From Flavobacterium haoranii (GTDB lineage: Bacteria > Bacteroidota > Bacteroidia > Flavobacteriales > Flavobacteriaceae): a stretch of 64,000 nucleotides of DNA. The first letter of the stretch is position 1; every line of letters begins with the position of its first letter. The DNA lies in contig QKBC01000013.1 in NCBI GenBank assembly GCA_003246205.1, positions 62,001 to 126,000 on the forward strand, given 5' to 3'. Under the pieces are notes generated by a model. It had not been told where the DNA came from, did no database searches, and saw nothing but the letters and a program-made list of their open reading frames with translations. Shown piece by piece: positions 62,578-64,000 of this stretch. The translations under genes were made by a program, and so were the position numbers.

Positions 62578-63819
62578 TTACATTTTACCTTTTAACATTT
62601 TTTTCCAATACAAGTAAGGAAGACCATATTTCTTTAAAATCCACATGCTCCAGTTTTCTTTAGTGGTATCAATAAATTTAGAAAGAAAAGGGTCTGAATC
62701 TCTGACATTATCATATTTAAATTCTGCCAGAACCATTTTTCCGTAGCCTGTAACTAATGGGCAGGATGAATACCCTTGATATATCGAATGCCCTAATTTA
62801 TTTTCTTTAATCATATTTAAAATATTTTCAACAACTACAGGAGCTTGTTTTCGTATTGCAGCACCTGTTTTTGCTGTAGGTAGTGCTGCCACGTCACCTA
62901 GACCGAAAATATTTTTGTATTTTAAATGTTGTAATGTTGTAATGTCGACATCCAGCCATTTTTGGGCATTTGCCAGACTGGAATTTCTAATGAAATCAGG
63001 TGCCATTTGTGGCGGAGCTAAGTGTAAAATATCAAAAGGCATTACTATTTCGCTTTCGCCGTGAAATTCTTCATTTAGAACATTTCCTTCATTAATAACA
63101 CATTGGTTTTCTTCAGGAGCAACACTTTTGAAATAGACTAATTTTTTTTCACCGTCAATTTTTACAGGCGCATAATGAGGCTTGAAGTGAATTCCGTATC
63201 TAAAGATAACATTCATTAAGGTATTGGCAAACTCTTTCACTCCGAAAATAACAGAGCCGGGAGTAGCAAAAACAACTTCAGCTTTAATCCTTTTTTTTCT
63301 AAAATAATCAGCAGCCAGATATGCAATTTTTTGAGGAGCTCCACCACATTTTATAGGAGTTGTGGGTTGTGTAAAGACAGCATTACCCCCTTTAAAGTTT
63401 TTTATACATTCCCAAGTATACTTAGGGTCAGTGTAGTTGCTGCATACGCCATTTTTGCCTAAACTTTCTTTTAGTCCTTCTATTCCGTCCAGATTGTAGA
63501 CTAAACCGGGAGATAAAACCAAATAGTCATATTGAATAACTCCGTTTTTATCTGTGGTAAGACTATTTTGTTCAGGTTCAAGGGAAATTACTTTATCTTT
63601 AATCCATTTAACTCCTTTTGGCATAACACTAGCCATTGGCTTTTTTGTCTTGTCAAAATTAAAAGTTCCTGCACCGACTAAAGTCCAGGCCGGTTGGTAA
63701 TAATGAATGTCAGAAGGTTCAATAATTGCAATGTCTAAGGAAGAGTTTTGTTTGAGTAGCTGGGCAGCGGTCATAATGCCGCCGGTACCACCACCTACAA
63801 TTAGAATTTGGTGTTTCAT
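62578..63819 (-). CDS. sqr: Sulfide:quinone oxidoreductase, type II (SQOR-like)
   Basis: A 413-residue flavoprotein that oxidises sulfide to sulfane sulfur and feeds electrons to the quinone pool at the membrane. The FAD-binding start is ILIVGGGTGGIMTAAQ. The redox cysteines are Cys158 (TPIKCGGAPQK) and Cys353 (SSCPLVTGYGK), which align by motif with Cys201 and Cys379 of human SQOR. FAD-binding FGLGDVAALPTAKTGAA and the C-terminal amphipathic YLYWKKMLKGKM match too. The resemblance to mitochondrial SQOR supports type II. It is first in the minus-strand operon. Confidence 0.93.
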   Translation of the reverse strand: MKHQILIVGGGTGGIMTAAQLLKQNSSLDIAIIEPSDIHYYQPAWTLVGAGTFNFDKTKKPMASVMPKGVKWIKDKVISLEPEQNSLTTDKNGVIQYDYLVLSPGLVYNLDGIEGLKESLGKNGVCSNYTDPKYTWECIKNFKGGNAVFTQPTTPIKCGGAPQKIAYLAADYFRKKRIKAEVVFATPGSVIFGVKEFANTLMNVIFRYGIHFKPHYAPVKIDGEKKLVYFKSVAPEENQCVINEGNVLNEEFHGESEIVMPFDILHLAPPQMAPDFIRNSSLANAQKWLDVDITTLQHLKYKNIFGLGDVAALPTAKTGAAIRKQAPVVVENILNMIKENKLGHSIYQGYSSCPLVTGYGKMVLAEFKYDNVRDSDPFLSKFIDTTKENWSMWILKKYGLPYLYWKKMLKGKM

Positions 63820-63923
63820 TTTTATCGAGTTTAAGGTCAGTTTAGCGTAAAACTACAATTATTAAAACAATTAAAGTGTAACAAAAGTTACTATAAAATT
63901 ATAGAATAGTTTTCTGAATTTTT

Positions 63924-63931
63924 TAATTTTG
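63924..63931 (+). promoter_or_regulatory. -7 promoter element for the gene starting at 63950
   Basis: TAATTTTG, a perfect match, 18 nt upstream of the ATG. Confidence 0.6.
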
Positions 63932-63949
63932 TAAAAACAATCTTTTTTT

Positions 63950-64000
63950 ATGGAAAACCTGATAAGGCCAACCTATAAGAGACCAGCTAAGGACGATTTT
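63950..64000 (+). CDS. Start of an unidentified gene (partial)
   Basis: The ATG at 63950 opens a frame of 17 visible residues (MENLIRPTYKRPAKDDF), cut by the window end. The consensus box upstream and open frame support a real gene. It diverges from the sulfide operon, which hints at a related role, but no family can be named. Confidence 0.55.
   Translation, partial: MENLIRPTYKRPAKDDF

Overview
The window is AT-rich chromosomal DNA from a member of the Bacteroidetes, most likely a Flavobacterium or close relative in the Flavobacteriaceae. Four secreted proteins (6036-7634, 15697-16377, 29793-32546, 51257-52876) end in type IX secretion (T9SS) sorting domains. Promoter boxes follow the Bacteroidetes TAnnTTTG form, NusB is the long Bacteroidetes version, and a PUR-type DUF3276 protein is present. 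No transposase, integrase, phage gene or rRNA was seen. Most of the window is ordinary housekeeping DNA, with one defence locus and several small metabolic or regulatory modules.

Layout. 1-5450: end of an unknown gene, a PUR-family nucleic-acid binding protein, an ABC exporter half, leucine dehydrogenase, and the nusB-DUF1573-yajC operon. 5450-16377: a YdeI-like protein with a secreted arylsulfotransferase-like protein, an M28 peptidase with a beta-propeller, pepT, pyrD with HMG-CoA lyase, a multi-pass membrane protein, guaB and a T9SS cargo protein. 16728-25624: acyl-CoA ligase, a five-gene minus-strand operon (META lipoprotein, second lipoprotein, Crp-like regulator, DOPA-dioxygenase-like enzyme, esterase), purB, a sirtuin head to head with a SpoU methyltransferase, and a secreted hypothetical. 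25661-33969: carboxypeptidase-regulatory-like protein, DEAD-box helicase, TRIC channel, rdgB, a large T9SS-exported protein and a beta-barrel protein.

34071-41091 is a complete type II-C CRISPR-Cas locus. It has a 14-repeat array (46-nt repeats, 29-30-nt spacers), then cas2, cas1 and a 1470-residue cas9 on the minus strand, and a tracrRNA gene diverging from cas9 on the plus strand. The tracrRNA has a consensus promoter, an antirepeat that pairs with the repeat over 21 bp around a 2-nt bulge, a short nexus hairpin and a GCAA-loop terminator. The antirepeat fixes the crRNA strand as plus, so the array is transcribed toward the cas genes.

41172-58236: pncB, an alpha-oxoamine synthase (serine-palmitoyltransferase-like), SIMPL protein, rhomboid protease, LpxL-like acyltransferase, class V aminotransferase, SelO, SRPBCC and VOC proteins, secreted proteins, a LytS/LytTR-type two-component pair, a probable 32-residue membrane peptide and tRNA-Tyr. 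58401-63819: a TlpA-like thioredoxin, then a sulfide-oxidation operon (type II sulfide:quinone reductase, Crp/Fnr regulator with a Cys cluster, TauE/SafE transporter, persulfide dioxygenase-rhodanese fusion). A new plus-strand gene begins at 63950.

The points most worth a second look are: the array whose first repeat has lost exactly the part no crRNA needs; a repeat-mimic inside the tracrRNA; an 18-bp inverted repeat around the promoter and start codon of the gene at 25661-26434; the Cys-bearing Crp regulator of the sulfide operon; and a sirtuin that lacks the zinc cysteines.
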